Part shown: positions 44,133 to 53,618 of the stretch, in pieces
Position numbering within the stretch: position 1 is the first letter of the stretch
Layout of the letters: each line of letters begins with the position of its first letter
Source: Pantoea eucalypti
GTDB lineage: Bacteria > Pseudomonadota > Gammaproteobacteria > Enterobacterales > Enterobacteriaceae
Assembly: GCF_009646115.1 (NCBI RefSeq)
Contig: NZ_CP045720.1
Span: 2,108,001-2,172,000 of the forward strand
Length of the DNA: 64,000 bases
Direction of reading: 5' to 3'
Notes under the pieces: model-generated
What the model was told of the DNA's origin: nothing
What the model saw: only the letters and a program-made list of their open reading frames with translations
Databases searched by the model: none
Position numbers and translations under genes: made by a program

Positions 44133-45305
44133 ATGACGAGAGCGGAATCGTCCCGTTTTACCCTGCCGATGCTGGTCTCGGGTTTTGTTGCTGTGCTGGT
44201 GGGCTACAGCAGCAGCGGCGCAATCATCTATCAGATGTTTCAGGCGGCAGGTGCCTCGCCCGCACAGATTGGGGGCTGGCTGTCAGTGCTGGGCCTCGCG
44301 CAGGGAATTGTCTCAATAGGGCTGTCATTGCGTTATCGCATGCCGGTGCTGGCCGCCTGGTCCACGCCGGGCGCCGCACTGCTGGCGACCAGTTTCCACG
44401 GCATTTCGCTGAATGAGGCGGTTGGCGTCTTTGTTTTCGCCAACCTGCTGATTGTCGTGTCGGGTGTGACGGGTCTGTTTGCCCGGCTGATGAACCACAT
44501 TCCCGCTTCACTGGCAGCGGCGATGCTGGCGGGTATTCTGCTGCGCTTCGGACTTCAGACCTTTGCCGATTTACAGAGCAATTTTGTGCTGTGCGGCAGC
44601 ATGTGCCTGGCCTGGCTGCTGGCGCGTCGCTGGCTTACCCGCTATGCCATTCTGGTGACGCTGCTGGTGGGCGTTGTGATTGCGCTGGCGCAGCACGCTA
44701 TCCACTTTCCGCAGCAGTCGATTATGCTGGCTCTGCCGGAGCCGGTGATGCCGCACTTTACCCTGGCCACGCTGCTGGGGATGGGCGTGCCCTACTTCCT
44801 GGTGACGATGGCCTCGCAGAATGCCCCCGGCATCGCCACATTACAGGCGCACGGCTACCGACCGCCGGTCTCGTCACTGATGAGCTGGACCGGATTGGCT
44901 GGCCTGCTGCTGTCGCCGTTTGGAGGCTTTTCGGTCTGCGTGGCGGCGATTACGGCGGCGATCTGCATGAGCGATGAGGTCGACGAAAATCCTCAGCAGC
45001 GCTGGCGGGCGGCGGTGCTGGCCGGCATATTTTATTTGCTGGCGGGCGTGTCCGGTGCGCTCATTGCCGTGCTGTTCAGTGCGCTGCCTGCGGTGCTGAT
45101 CGAGGCGCTGGCGGGTCTGGCACTCCTGGCAACGCTGGGCGGCAGCCTGCATCGCGCACTCGATGTGCCTGCCGAACGAGACAGCGCGTTAGTGACTTTT
45201 TTGATCACGGCGTCGGGTGTTTCGCTGCTGGGTATTGGTCCGGCATTTTGGGGACTGGCAGGCGGCATCATCGCTCACCTGGTGCTGGTGCGCAGAACCG
45301 TCTGA
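44133..45305 (+). CDS. ydcO: BenE/YdcO-type transporter
   Basis: A 390-residue inner-membrane protein with 11-12 helices and the benzoate transporter family signature (LVGYSSSGAIIYQMFQAAGAS, GLAQGIVSIGLSLRYRMPVLAAWSTPGAALLA, LVTMASQNAPGIATLQAHGYRPP, SPFGGFSVCVAAITAAICM). The start at 44133 follows GAGAG; a frame extension to 44067 runs through the operator and is not coding. The E. coli equivalent YdcO has no firmly known substrate. Confidence 0.87.
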   Translation: MTRAESSRFTLPMLVSGFVAVLVGYSSSGAIIYQMFQAAGASPAQIGGWLSVLGLAQGIVSIGLSLRYRMPVLAAWSTPGAALLATSFHGISLNEAVGVFVFANLLIVVSGVTGLFARLMNHIPASLAAAMLAGILLRFGLQTFADLQSNFVLCGSMCLAWLLARRWLTRYAILVTLLVGVVIALAQHAIHFPQQSIMLALPEPVMPHFTLATLLGMGVPYFLVTMASQNAPGIATLQAHGYRPPVSSLMSWTGLAGLLLSPFGGFSVCVAAITAAICMSDEVDENPQQRWRAAVLAGIFYLLAGVSGALIAVLFSALPAVLIEALAGLALLATLGGSLHRALDVPAERDSALVTFLITASGVSLLGIGPAFWGLAGGIIAHLVLVRRTV

Positions 45306-45476
45306 TGACGTGATACCCGCTGAAATATCGGTTATTTTTCCACCCGCCGATGAAAAAAACACTGGATTTACCTCCTTTTCTGCCGTTTGATTTGTCATTG
45401 CCCCGCGTAAAATCAACCTAATCGTCGATAACACGCGATTTTCTGCCTCAGACAACGACCGATAAGGGCCCAACAG

Positions 45477-46862
45477 GTGGCAAAAACTATTCTGCGCAGC
45501 GGTAATCTGGATGCGGTTCTGGCGTTAGGTGAAAATGGCCAGCCGGTCTTCGCCTCCGCACTGCAAATTCGTGAAACCCTGCGTCTGCGCCGTCAGGGCG
45601 CACTGGCAGATTGCCTGGCGATACCCCAGGCTAATGATCGGGGCGATCGCCTCGACTGGTATTCCCCTATTAACGGCCGGGTGAAATCCTGGCTGGGCGC
45701 CAGCGATCATGAACGTCGCGCCGCACTGCAGCAGCTTACCGCCTGTCAGCAGGATATGCAGGCACTCAGTACGCGCGCGCGCGCGGCAGAGAACCCGTCG
45801 ATGCGCCTGTTTGGTGCCCTGCTGAGCAAAACCCTGCAATTCCCCGACCAGCAGTATGTCTATCTGGTTGATGGTAAACCGGTTATCACCTTCTGGGGCT
45901 TTGTCGATGCCCAGGCACGCAGTCGTGATGATGCACTGGCCTGCCTGCGTGAGACGCTGGATGAAAACCTGCCGGCTACACTGGTTGAACCGCTGCCTGA
46001 GCTGCCTGCCACGCCCGTGGTCGCTGAGCCGATCATTATCGCTGAGCCCGAACCTGAACCCGAAGCGGCGGCTGAACCGCTGCCGGTTGTGGTGCCTGCA
46101 GAACCTCAGCCAGCCGCGCCTGTAGCGGCTCGCCGCCCTTTCCGCATCTGGTATCTGTTACCGCCCGTGGCGATTGCCGCTGCCGTGACGGTGGCCGTGC
46201 TGCTGCATAAGCCTGAGCCTGTGGTTACACCGGTTGCGACAACGAAGCCCGCCACAGCGACGATTACAACGCCAGCACCGGTATCTACTCCAACACCGGT
46301 TGCGAGTCAGGCACCAGTTGCGGCAACACCGTCAGCTGCGACGCCTCCTGCGGAGACAGTAACGGCCGAGAAACCACCCGAGTCGCTGCCTCAGGTCCCG
46401 GCAAACGCGGGCACCACCGACGCCGCGCCTGCTGCCTCATCTGCTACCCTTGCCAGTGTGGTAACGCCGCCGGTGCCAGCTAAAGCTGATGATCTGATTG
46501 TAACGCCGGACGCCGTGCGTGAAGGCCAGGTACAGGTGATTGATGGCCGCTGGCGGGTCACTATCGACCAGATGCAAACGCCAACCGGTAAGCCGCCTGT
46601 GATGCGCTTCCAGTTTAAAAATGGCAAAGGCAGCGTGCAGGTCGCTCAGGGTAATACCACCTGTAAAGCCGATGTCAGCGCCGCCATGACCAGCGCGGGT
46701 AACCTGGTTATTGAGAGCCGCTATACGGCGAAGTGCCAGAACAATTCGCGCTACCGTATGCCGCTGCTGGTCTGCCATGCGAGTATAGGCGCCGCTGTGT
46801 GTGAAGCGCAGTATGCTGAAGACCGGGTTTTCCCGATGACGATTAAGCGTGAGAGTAAATAA
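45477..46862 (+). CDS. srfA: SrfA-family protein
   Basis: A 461-residue single-pass protein. The cytoplasmic N-terminal domain (about 1-165) is followed by a Glu/Pro-rich stretch, one membrane helix (IWYLLPPVAIAAAVTVAVLL, about 223-243) and a long Pro/Ala/Thr-rich periplasmic linker. A C-terminal domain with four Cys (about 405-450) comes last. It begins with GTG at 45477 after AAGGG. It matches the first gene of srfABC, found in Salmonella and related bacteria. The operon is annotated as virulence-related there, but its biochemistry is unclear. Confidence 0.85.
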   Translation: MAKTILRSGNLDAVLALGENGQPVFASALQIRETLRLRRQGALADCLAIPQANDRGDRLDWYSPINGRVKSWLGASDHERRAALQQLTACQQDMQALSTRARAAENPSMRLFGALLSKTLQFPDQQYVYLVDGKPVITFWGFVDAQARSRDDALACLRETLDENLPATLVEPLPELPATPVVAEPIIIAEPEPEPEAAAEPLPVVVPAEPQPAAPVAARRPFRIWYLLPPVAIAAAVTVAVLLHKPEPVVTPVATTKPATATITTPAPVSTPTPVASQAPVAATPSAATPPAETVTAEKPPESLPQVPANAGTTDAAPAASSATLASVVTPPVPAKADDLIVTPDAVREGQVQVIDGRWRVTIDQMQTPTGKPPVMRFQFKNGKGSVQVAQGNTTCKADVSAAMTSAGNLVIESRYTAKCQNNSRYRMPLLVCHASIGAAVCEAQYAEDRVFPMTIKRESK

Positions 46863-46864
46863 CG

Positions 46865-49828
46865 ATGCTGGCTCCCCTGATCGATGACAAACAAAAAATT
46901 ACGCTGATTGAAAACAGCGGTGTGCAGTTTCTGGATTTTGGCCTGCAACTCTCCGATACCCCGGCGCGCCGCCAGTTTGTGCGCCAGACCGCCAATGGCC
47001 CGCTGCTGCGCCTGAAGGTCGATGGCAACAGCGGTAAGTTTCTGCTCTATCCGGAAGATGGGGGTGCCGCTGAAGTGGTGCGCCCGGAGTCCGATATCGC
47101 CCTGGCAGACTCCCTGACCCTGCTGTCAGCCTGCTGGCTGCCCTTGCCGATGCTGCGCTGTGCCAGCGGACGTCGCTTTATTGGTGGCCCTGAAAACTGG
47201 GCGCGGATGCGCCTGGTTGCCCTGCCCACTCCTGATGCGGCGGGCAATACCCATCGCGTCAGCCTGGCTTTCGACACCCGCTGCGTGGCGGAACAGGACG
47301 GTGGCGAGCAGCTCGGCCTGAGCCCTGCTGATGCACAAAATGGCGTGACCTTTGCGCTCGCCTGGCACAACTACGAGCTGGGCGAATTTCTTGATCTGAC
47401 CTGGGTTGACGGCTGGCTGCGCGAATCCTTTACCGACCGCGTGTCCGATCGCCGCGAACAGGCGATTAATCAGGCACTGCGCGAGTTTGAGTATCAGGCG
47501 CACTACCTCAATCTGCTGGAGCTGCTGGGCGAACAGCTCGACCTCAGCGAAATTCACATTCAGGCCGCTACATTGCAGACCCCCGCGGTCAATGTCGATA
47601 TCATTCTGGATGTCGGCAACTCCCATACCTGCGGCGTTCTGGTGGAAGATCACCCGGAAGAGAGCAACGGCCTGAAGCAGACCTATGAGCTGCAGCTGCG
47701 CGATCTCTCCGAGCCGCATCAGGTTTATAACGAGCTGTTTGACAGCCGTCTGGAGTTTGCCGAAACCCGTTTTGGTAAAGCGAATTTCTCGCTGGAAAGC
47801 GGTCGTGAACAGGCCTTTATGTGGCCGTCTCTGACGCGCGTTGGACGTGAAGCAAGCCGTCTGGCCCTGCAGCGTGTGGGACTGGAAGGCAGCACCGGCC
47901 TCTCCAGCCCGCGCCGCTATCTGTGGGATGAAGCGCGCTATCAGCCAGGCTGGCGCTTTAACACCCCTGGCGATCAGGCTGAACCGCTGGCCTACGCCGC
48001 ACCCTTTACCACATTGCTGAACGACGAAGGCCAGCCGCTCTCTACGCTGGCACCGGACGATCGTCTGCCGGTCTTTTCGCCGCACTACAGCCGCAGTTCG
48101 CTAATGACCTTTATGCTGTGTGAGCTGCTGGCTCAGGCGCTGATGCAGATGAACAGCGCGGCACAGCGTCAGCGCATGCCACAGAGCCACGCGCCGCGTC
48201 AGCTGCGCCATGTGATCCTGACGCTGCCATCGGCGATGCCAAAGCCGGAGCGTGAAATTTTCCGCCGCCGGATGCAGGAAGCGCTGGCGCTGGTCTGGAA
48301 AGCGGAAGGCTGGCTGGCGGACGAAGATGAATTTACCCCCTCGCTGTCGCGTCAGACCCCGAAACCGCTGCCGGATGTGCAGATGGAGTGGGATGAAGCG
48401 ACCTGTGGTCAGATGGTCTGGCTGTTCAATGAAACCCAGGTCAACTTTGCCGGTCGTGCCGAAGACTTCTTCAGCAGCATGGCGCGTCCGGACCGTCCGC
48501 GTGAGGCCGACGAACTGCCAGGAAAAAGCCTGCGTATCGCCTCGATTGATATCGGCGGCGGCACCACTGACCTCGCCATCACCCAGTATCGTCTGGACGA
48601 TGGTCAGGGCAACAATGTCAAAATCACCCCGCGCCTGCTGTTCCGCGAAGGCTTTAAAGTGGCAGGCGACGATATCCTGCTGGATGTGATTCAGCTGTGG
48701 ATTTTACCGGCGCTGCAGCAGCATCTTCAGAAAGCAGGTCTGACGCTGGCAGAACCGCTGATGAACAAGCTGTTTGGTCACGACAGCCGCATGGACGGTC
48801 AGGCGACACTGCGTCAGCAGGTCACCTTACAGCTGTTTATTCCGCTGGCGCAGGCAGTGCTGGAGCGTTACGAAAACTGGGATCCGCTGGAAAGTCACGC
48901 CGAGATCAACGCGCTGTTTGGCGAGCTGGTCGATCAGCCTCCGGGCGACGCGGTGCTGGCGTTTGTTAACGGTGAAATTCAGCGCGAACTGGGTGGCAAT
49001 AGCCGTTTTGACCTGCTGCAGGTGCCGCTGGTGGTCAGTCTGGCCCAGTTGCATGGCGAATTTATGCAGCACCGGATGGCAATTATTCCGGCGCTGCGCT
49101 CAATGTGTGAAGTGGTGTCGCTCTATCAGTGCGACGTGCTGCTGCTGACCGGTCGCCCGTCGCGCTTCCCGGGTATTCAGGCGCTGGTCCGTCATCTGCA
49201 GCCGCTGCCGGGCAGCCGTATTCTGTCGCTGGAAGGCTATCACACCAGCGACTGGTATCCGTTTAACAAACATGGGCGCATCGACAACCCGAAATCCACA
49301 GCGGCAGTCGGCGCGATGCTCTGTCTGCTGGCGCTGGATCTCCGCCTCAGCAGCTTCTGGTTCCGCGCGGGCGATTTTGAACCCTATTCGACCATTCGCT
49401 ATCTTGGCATGCTTGACGAAAACCAGGCGCTAACGGATGAGAACCTGTGCTACAGCGAAATTGACCTCGACAATCCTGGCTATGCGCTGGATAAAAAAAG
49501 CAGTTTCCGTATTCGTGGTAACGTCTGTCTCGGCTTCCGTCAGCTTGATAACGAGCGCTGGCCCGCCTCGCCGCTCTATAGCCTGACGCTGAACGACACC
49601 ACGCTGGCGCGTAAGGTGGCCGGTGAGAGCGTGCTGCGCATCAAACTGGCCGTAAAAGCCGGCCCCGATGCCTCCGGCCCGGAAACCCTGGTGCTGAGCG
49701 ATGCGCGCCTGGATGATGGCACCCGCGTGCCGCTGGAGCAGTTAAGTCTGAAGTTGAATACCCTGTCGGCGACCGGCAATGCCAATGCGCAATACTGGAT
49801 TGACAGCGGGAGCGTGTGTAAACGATGA
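46865..49828 (+). CDS. srfB: SrfB-family protein with actin/Hsp70-like ATPase motifs
   Basis: A 987-residue soluble protein. Two segments look like the phosphate loops of the actin/Hsp70/FtsA ATPase fold: DIILDVGNSHTCGVLVEDH at about 243-262 and SIDIGGGTTDLAITQY at about 560-575. An adenosine-like TGRPSRFPGIQALV (about 760-773) follows. It begins two bases after srfA and overlaps srfC by 4 bases. The ATPase assignment is from motifs; the function of the family is not established. Confidence 0.88.
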   Translation: MLAPLIDDKQKITLIENSGVQFLDFGLQLSDTPARRQFVRQTANGPLLRLKVDGNSGKFLLYPEDGGAAEVVRPESDIALADSLTLLSACWLPLPMLRCASGRRFIGGPENWARMRLVALPTPDAAGNTHRVSLAFDTRCVAEQDGGEQLGLSPADAQNGVTFALAWHNYELGEFLDLTWVDGWLRESFTDRVSDRREQAINQALREFEYQAHYLNLLELLGEQLDLSEIHIQAATLQTPAVNVDIILDVGNSHTCGVLVEDHPEESNGLKQTYELQLRDLSEPHQVYNELFDSRLEFAETRFGKANFSLESGREQAFMWPSLTRVGREASRLALQRVGLEGSTGLSSPRRYLWDEARYQPGWRFNTPGDQAEPLAYAAPFTTLLNDEGQPLSTLAPDDRLPVFSPHYSRSSLMTFMLCELLAQALMQMNSAAQRQRMPQSHAPRQLRHVILTLPSAMPKPEREIFRRRMQEALALVWKAEGWLADEDEFTPSLSRQTPKPLPDVQMEWDEATCGQMVWLFNETQVNFAGRAEDFFSSMARPDRPREADELPGKSLRIASIDIGGGTTDLAITQYRLDDGQGNNVKITPRLLFREGFKVAGDDILLDVIQLWILPALQQHLQKAGLTLAEPLMNKLFGHDSRMDGQATLRQQVTLQLFIPLAQAVLERYENWDPLESHAEINALFGELVDQPPGDAVLAFVNGEIQRELGGNSRFDLLQVPLVVSLAQLHGEFMQHRMAIIPALRSMCEVVSLYQCDVLLLTGRPSRFPGIQALVRHLQPLPGSRILSLEGYHTSDWYPFNKHGRIDNPKSTAAVGAMLCLLALDLRLSSFWFRAGDFEPYSTIRYLGMLDENQALTDENLCYSEIDLDNPGYALDKKSSFRIRGNVCLGFRQLDNERWPASPLYSLTLNDTTLARKVAGESVLRIKLAVKAGPDASGPETLVLSDARLDDGTRVPLEQLSLKLNTLSATGNANAQYWIDSGSVCKR

Positions 49829-52191
49829 AAGCTTTGAAACCTCGTCAGCCGCAAACGCTGGCAAAACGCCTTAGCCTGCTGCAGGACGCCCTGAATAACA
49901 GCCTGACGTGGATTGAAACTACCCGCGAGCAGTCGCCACGACTGGCGCTGGAAGCCGAAACCCTGACGCTGCAGCTGCGTCAGGCGCGCGTACAGGCGCA
50001 GGCACTGGCGCAGCAGGTCGCACGTCCGGTGACGCTGGCACTGTTTGGACAGTCACAGGCGGGCAAAGCCTGGCTGCTGAACGAAATGGTGGCTGATGCG
50101 CAGGGCCAGCTCGTGACCCGCATGGGCGATAAACAGCTGAGCTGGTTTCAGCACATCAATCCCGGCAATCTCGACTTTGCTACCGCGACCCGTTTCAGCC
50201 ATCAGCGCGAGCCGCTCTCAAATGAGTGGCCGGTTGAACTGACGCTGCTGAGCGAAGCGGAGATTGTGCGGCTGATGGTCGCGTGTGCCGGAGAGACGTC
50301 GCCTGACACCGCGCAGATTGACAGCGCACTGCAGCGCCTGCAGCGTCATCGCCTCGCTACGCCGCTGGCCGGTCTTGACGGTGATGCACTGGTCACGCTC
50401 TGGTCCTGGTGCCGTCGTCGTTCACACCACGATGTGCGGCTGGACCGTCATTTCTGGCCGCAGGCGGTTGAGCTGGCGCCGTGGCTCAGCGTTGACGACC
50501 GGGTGCAGCTCTTTTCTCTGCTGTGGCCAGCTCAGCCGGAACTGAACGAGATGCTGCGCAGCCTGCTGCATCTTCGTCATCAGCTGCGTAACAGCACCCG
50601 CGTAATCGCGCCACTGAGCCTGCTGACCGACACCTCGCTGCTGCCGGCTGAGCAGCTGATTGTGCCAGCCAGCGAGCAGGATCAGCAGCAGCTGGTCGAA
50701 GTCTGCCCGCTGAACGGTAACCGCATCGGCAAGGCGCAGAACGTTCCGCTGGGATTACTGGCGCTGCTGACGCTGGAAGTGCTGGCGCCACTTAGTTCGA
50801 CGCCGCGTACCGCCCTCTATGATGATGCCGACATGCTGGAGCTGCCCGCGCCGGGTCAGTCCGGTGATGCGGCCACCCAGGAAGATCGTCAGCGTCTGCA
50901 ACAGCAGGATCCCCTGCGTGCGCAGCTGCTGGCGCAGAAACGCGCCCTGCTGCCTGGTCTTTATGCCGCGCGTCAGGCGATTGACCTGCTGCTGGTTTGT
51001 ACCGCAGCCAGTCACCGTCAGGATGTGGATCTCGCCAGCGAAACGCTGCGCGAATGGCAGCGTCAGCAGCCCGCTCAGGAATCGGCAGAGAAACCGCGCC
51101 TGATCTGGGCGATTACCCCGTTCGATGCCCGTCATCAGCTGGTCAATGTGGATGAAGCGGTGCAGCGTCAGATGGGACAACCGGGTCAGCACTGGGGATC
51201 GATGCTGGCACTGGATCGTGCGGGCGTCGACCGCATGGCAAGCTGGTTACAGGATGAGATGCAGCCGGAAGCCCGCCGCGACCTGCTGCTGGCTCAGCTG
51301 GCGCAGATTCAGCACACCGTGGTTGAGCGGCGTTTACTGCCCTGGACCGAAGCGGGTGCCAGTCCGGAACAGGCGGCACGCAAACAGAACATCGCCGACA
51401 CGCTGCTGAAGTGTTTGCAGCATCGTACTGGCCTGCATGGCGAACTGCTGGAACGCCTGCAGCCGCCGCGTGAGGCGCTGCGCCAGCTCTGGCTTAATCA
51501 GTCAGCATTACAGGGCAGCAAACCCGCGAACAGCCAGGCACCGGAAAATCAGTTCGGCATCGGGTTCGAATTTGACCTGTTCAGTGAAAGCCCGGCCGAA
51601 GCACCGGTTCAGCCGCGTCAGAGCCTGCAAAGCGCTCAGCAGTTCCCGCGTCAGGTGCTGCTGCTGTGGCTGGATCATCTGCGTCAGCTGCCGGAAAACC
51701 GCAGCCTGCTGGCGTTGCTCAACGTGGACAAGGCGACGATGGAGTGGCTGGTTGAAGAGTTAATCACGGCCGGTTTCCGTACCGATATCGCGCAGAAACT
51801 GCAGCAGGCGCTGCATGAGCCCGATTCGCAGAGCGTCAGCCATGAATCACGCGCCGATCGTCAGGTGACGCGGGCGATGACGGTGCTGGGGGATTTTGTT
51901 GCCTGGCTCGGCTTTTTACAGCGCCCTGAAAGCGAACGCCCCGACAGCCGCGTTAACCGGGGTCAGGTGATATTCTCACGTCCTCCGGCGCCCAGCGTCA
52001 GCTTCAGTGCCGGTCAGCGTCTGACTAAACTCTCAGCGGCCCCGGCTAACCATACTGCCTATTATATCTACGACTGGCTGGTGGGGCTGAATCAGGTCAT
52101 CATTGAGAACAATGGTTATACCGGCGGCGGCGATCTGCCACTGGCAGCCCGTGAAGCGCTGGTTGCCCTGCTCAGGCCACTGCGCGCTTAA
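49825..52191 (+). CDS. srfC: SrfC-family putative virulence factor, degenerate P-loop
   Basis: A 788-residue protein with an N-terminal coiled-coil-like region. A P-loop-like sequence LFGQSQAGKAWLLNEMV (about 72-89) has Ala in place of the usual Thr/Ser after GK. Long helical segments follow. This resembles large dynamin-like or YcjX-like GTPases, with nucleotide use in doubt. It is translationally coupled to srfB and ends 4 bases inside the convergent barstar gene. Confidence 0.86.
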   Translation: MKALKPRQPQTLAKRLSLLQDALNNSLTWIETTREQSPRLALEAETLTLQLRQARVQAQALAQQVARPVTLALFGQSQAGKAWLLNEMVADAQGQLVTRMGDKQLSWFQHINPGNLDFATATRFSHQREPLSNEWPVELTLLSEAEIVRLMVACAGETSPDTAQIDSALQRLQRHRLATPLAGLDGDALVTLWSWCRRRSHHDVRLDRHFWPQAVELAPWLSVDDRVQLFSLLWPAQPELNEMLRSLLHLRHQLRNSTRVIAPLSLLTDTSLLPAEQLIVPASEQDQQQLVEVCPLNGNRIGKAQNVPLGLLALLTLEVLAPLSSTPRTALYDDADMLELPAPGQSGDAATQEDRQRLQQQDPLRAQLLAQKRALLPGLYAARQAIDLLLVCTAASHRQDVDLASETLREWQRQQPAQESAEKPRLIWAITPFDARHQLVNVDEAVQRQMGQPGQHWGSMLALDRAGVDRMASWLQDEMQPEARRDLLLAQLAQIQHTVVERRLLPWTEAGASPEQAARKQNIADTLLKCLQHRTGLHGELLERLQPPREALRQLWLNQSALQGSKPANSQAPENQFGIGFEFDLFSESPAEAPVQPRQSLQSAQQFPRQVLLLWLDHLRQLPENRSLLALLNVDKATMEWLVEELITAGFRTDIAQKLQQALHEPDSQSVSHESRADRQVTRAMTVLGDFVAWLGFLQRPESERPDSRVNRGQVIFSRPPAPSVSFSAGQRLTKLSAAPANHTAYYIYDWLVGLNQVIIENNGYTGGGDLPLAAREALVALLRPLRA

Positions 52192-52451
52192 TCAATGATC
52201 AGGCGCAGTTCGCCCTCCAGCGACTGCGCCGCCTCTTCCAGCAGCGCCAGCACTGGCGCTAAATCGGCCTGATGCGCAGCATAGTGTTGCAGCCATACCG
52301 TAGCAGGCAGCGCCATCCCACCCGTCAGCCAGTCCCATAACGCATCCAGATTATGTCCGAACGTCTGCGGACAGCCGCTCTGATCAGCAAGCGCCTGATA
52401 AAAGGCCGCGCGCGTGGTGAGCTGATGCAGGTCAAAGGTCAGATTAAGCAT
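52188..52451 (-). CDS. Barstar-family ribonuclease inhibitor
   Basis: An 87-residue barstar-fold protein (FDLHQLTTRAAFYQALADQSGCPQTFGHNLDALWDWLTGG). The acidic helix and loop (GHNLDALWDWL) that plug the barnase active site are present. It lies two bases downstream of the barnase-like gene in the same direction, so it is its cytoplasmic antidote. Confidence 0.92.
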   Translation of the reverse strand: MLNLTFDLHQLTTRAAFYQALADQSGCPQTFGHNLDALWDWLTGGMALPATVWLQHYAAHQADLAPVLALLEEAAQSLEGELRLIID

Positions 52452-52453
52452 GA

Positions 52454-52888
52454 TCAGGGTACCTGTCTGAAGCTGCGGTAGTGATCGGTGGAGAGAAACA
52501 CCAGCCCGTCAGAGGAGTAGACCAGACGATCGGCGTCGCGATGACCACAGCGATAATTCACATCCGCTTCATACCACTGACGACCTGCACGCGATGGCAG
52601 ACGTTTTTCACGGTTGGTAAATCGATCGCCGCCGATAGCTTTTCCTGGCAGAACTTCGCACAGATTGCCTTTGGCTGGATTCCAGCCACGCTTACGCGCA
52701 TCGCTTTTAGTGAGGTAGTAGTCCGGCAATTGCTGATGCTGCAGCACCCAGCGGGCCACGGTATGGGCATCGGTCAGGGTGGCGATATCCGCCTGGGCAG
52801 GTGTAGAACCCGTGTTCAGATAAGGTTTCAGGCCGTAGAAACAGGCCGCGAGGACAAGGAAAAGTCCAATCCAGAGTTTTTTTGACAT
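52454..52888 (-). CDS. Barnase-type secreted ribonuclease
   Basis: A 144-residue protein with an N-terminal membrane/secretion segment (LWIGLFLVLAACF, where Cys16 could be a lipobox Cys). The N1/T1 microbial RNase domain follows. All three barnase catalytic residues fit: Glu107 (WYEADVNYR), Arg121 (DADRLVYSSD) and His136 (STDHYRSF). Two extra Cys (77, 114) may form a disulfide. It pairs with the barstar gene. E. coli keeps only a barstar homologue (YhcO), so the complete pair is notable. Confidence 0.92.
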   Translation of the reverse strand: MSKKLWIGLFLVLAACFYGLKPYLNTGSTPAQADIATLTDAHTVARWVLQHQQLPDYYLTKSDARKRGWNPAKGNLCEVLPGKAIGGDRFTNREKRLPSRAGRQWYEADVNYRCGHRDADRLVYSSDGLVFLSTDHYRSFRQVP

Positions 52889-52974
52889 GATGGCATCCGA
52901 GACAACAGGACGCAGATGATACCAGTTTTATGCACAGAGAAAAGCGCGGGCCAGACAAGCTGGCCCTGGCGAGG

Positions 52975-53316
52975 TTAAGCTGCGTGCGATTCCCCGCTGT
53001 GACGACGCCATGCACCCGGCGCGACACCATACTGACGTTTGAAACTGCGGTTAAAGGATTGCTGCGAGTCGAAACCTAACGAGATCGCCACATTGAGAAT
53101 CGGCTCATCGGTGGTGGTCAGGCGATCGGCTGATTTTTTCAGCTTCTTAACGCGGATATATTCGCCCAATGGATAGCCGGTGTGCTCTTTGAACATACGC
53201 TGCAGGTGCCATTTGGAGTAACCCGCGCGCTCTGAAACAGTATCCAGATCCAGACGTGCTTCGATGTTGTTATCAATCCAGTCGATTAAATCGTGAATAA
53301 AGGCATCACTCATCAT
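52975..53316 (-). CDS. MarA/SoxS/Rob-type AraC regulator
   Basis: A 113-residue stand-alone AraC DNA-binding domain (DLIDWIDNNIEARLDLDTVSERAGYSKWHLQRMFKEHTGYPLGEYIRVKKLKKSAD, SLGFDSQQSFNRSFKRQYGVAPGAWRR). It is of the kind that activates efflux and stress genes. AGGAGAG precedes the ATG. It is divergent from the oqxAB-like efflux operon across about 300 bases and is a likely activator of it (inference). Confidence 0.9.
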   Translation of the reverse strand: MMSDAFIHDLIDWIDNNIEARLDLDTVSERAGYSKWHLQRMFKEHTGYPLGEYIRVKKLKKSADRLTTTDEPILNVAISLGFDSQQSFNRSFKRQYGVAPGAWRRHSGESHAA

Positions 53317-53391
53317 TCCAGTCTCTCCTGTCGCCGTGGCGAAAAGTATTAGTATCAGTTGCAGTTACACTTAAGGGTGGCTGACTATGCC

Positions 53392-53422
53392 ATTTAATGC
53401 AAGTTTTATTAGTACATTAAAT
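53392..53422. promoter_or_regulatory. Inverted repeat upstream of the MarA-like gene
   Basis: ATTTAATG and CATTAAAT face each other over a 15-base spacer, about 75 bases before the regulator start. It may be an operator or a hairpin in the leader. No binder is identified. Confidence 0.35.
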
Positions 53423-53549
53423 GCCGCACTCTTTGTAGGGTTTATGCTGATCTGTTCAGGTCTTCATCGCCCTGCCCAAAACCGCACATAAAGTGTATCT
53501 GTTATTCTTGCAGTTGCCAGCCCCGCAAGCCTACACTCACCGCGATTAA

Positions 53550-53570
53550 TTGCAATCTTAAAAGTTGCAA
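53550..53570. promoter_or_regulatory. Paired TTGCAA palindromes upstream of oqxA-like gene
   Basis: TTGCAA occurs twice nine bases apart, 49-69 bases before the oqxA-like start, giving a symmetric element. It overlaps a partial marbox-like GCAA sequence. Role unproven. Confidence 0.35.
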
Positions 53571-53618
53571 ATATTGGCCTGCAGGCCGCCTGTTTATATC
53601 TATCGCGGAATAACAACA

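Noticed and set aside
46021..46460. Low-complexity Pro/Ala/Thr/Glu-rich stretch in srfA as a tandem DNA repeat
   Set aside because: The codons vary and no exact repeat unit is present. It is a protein linker of biased composition.
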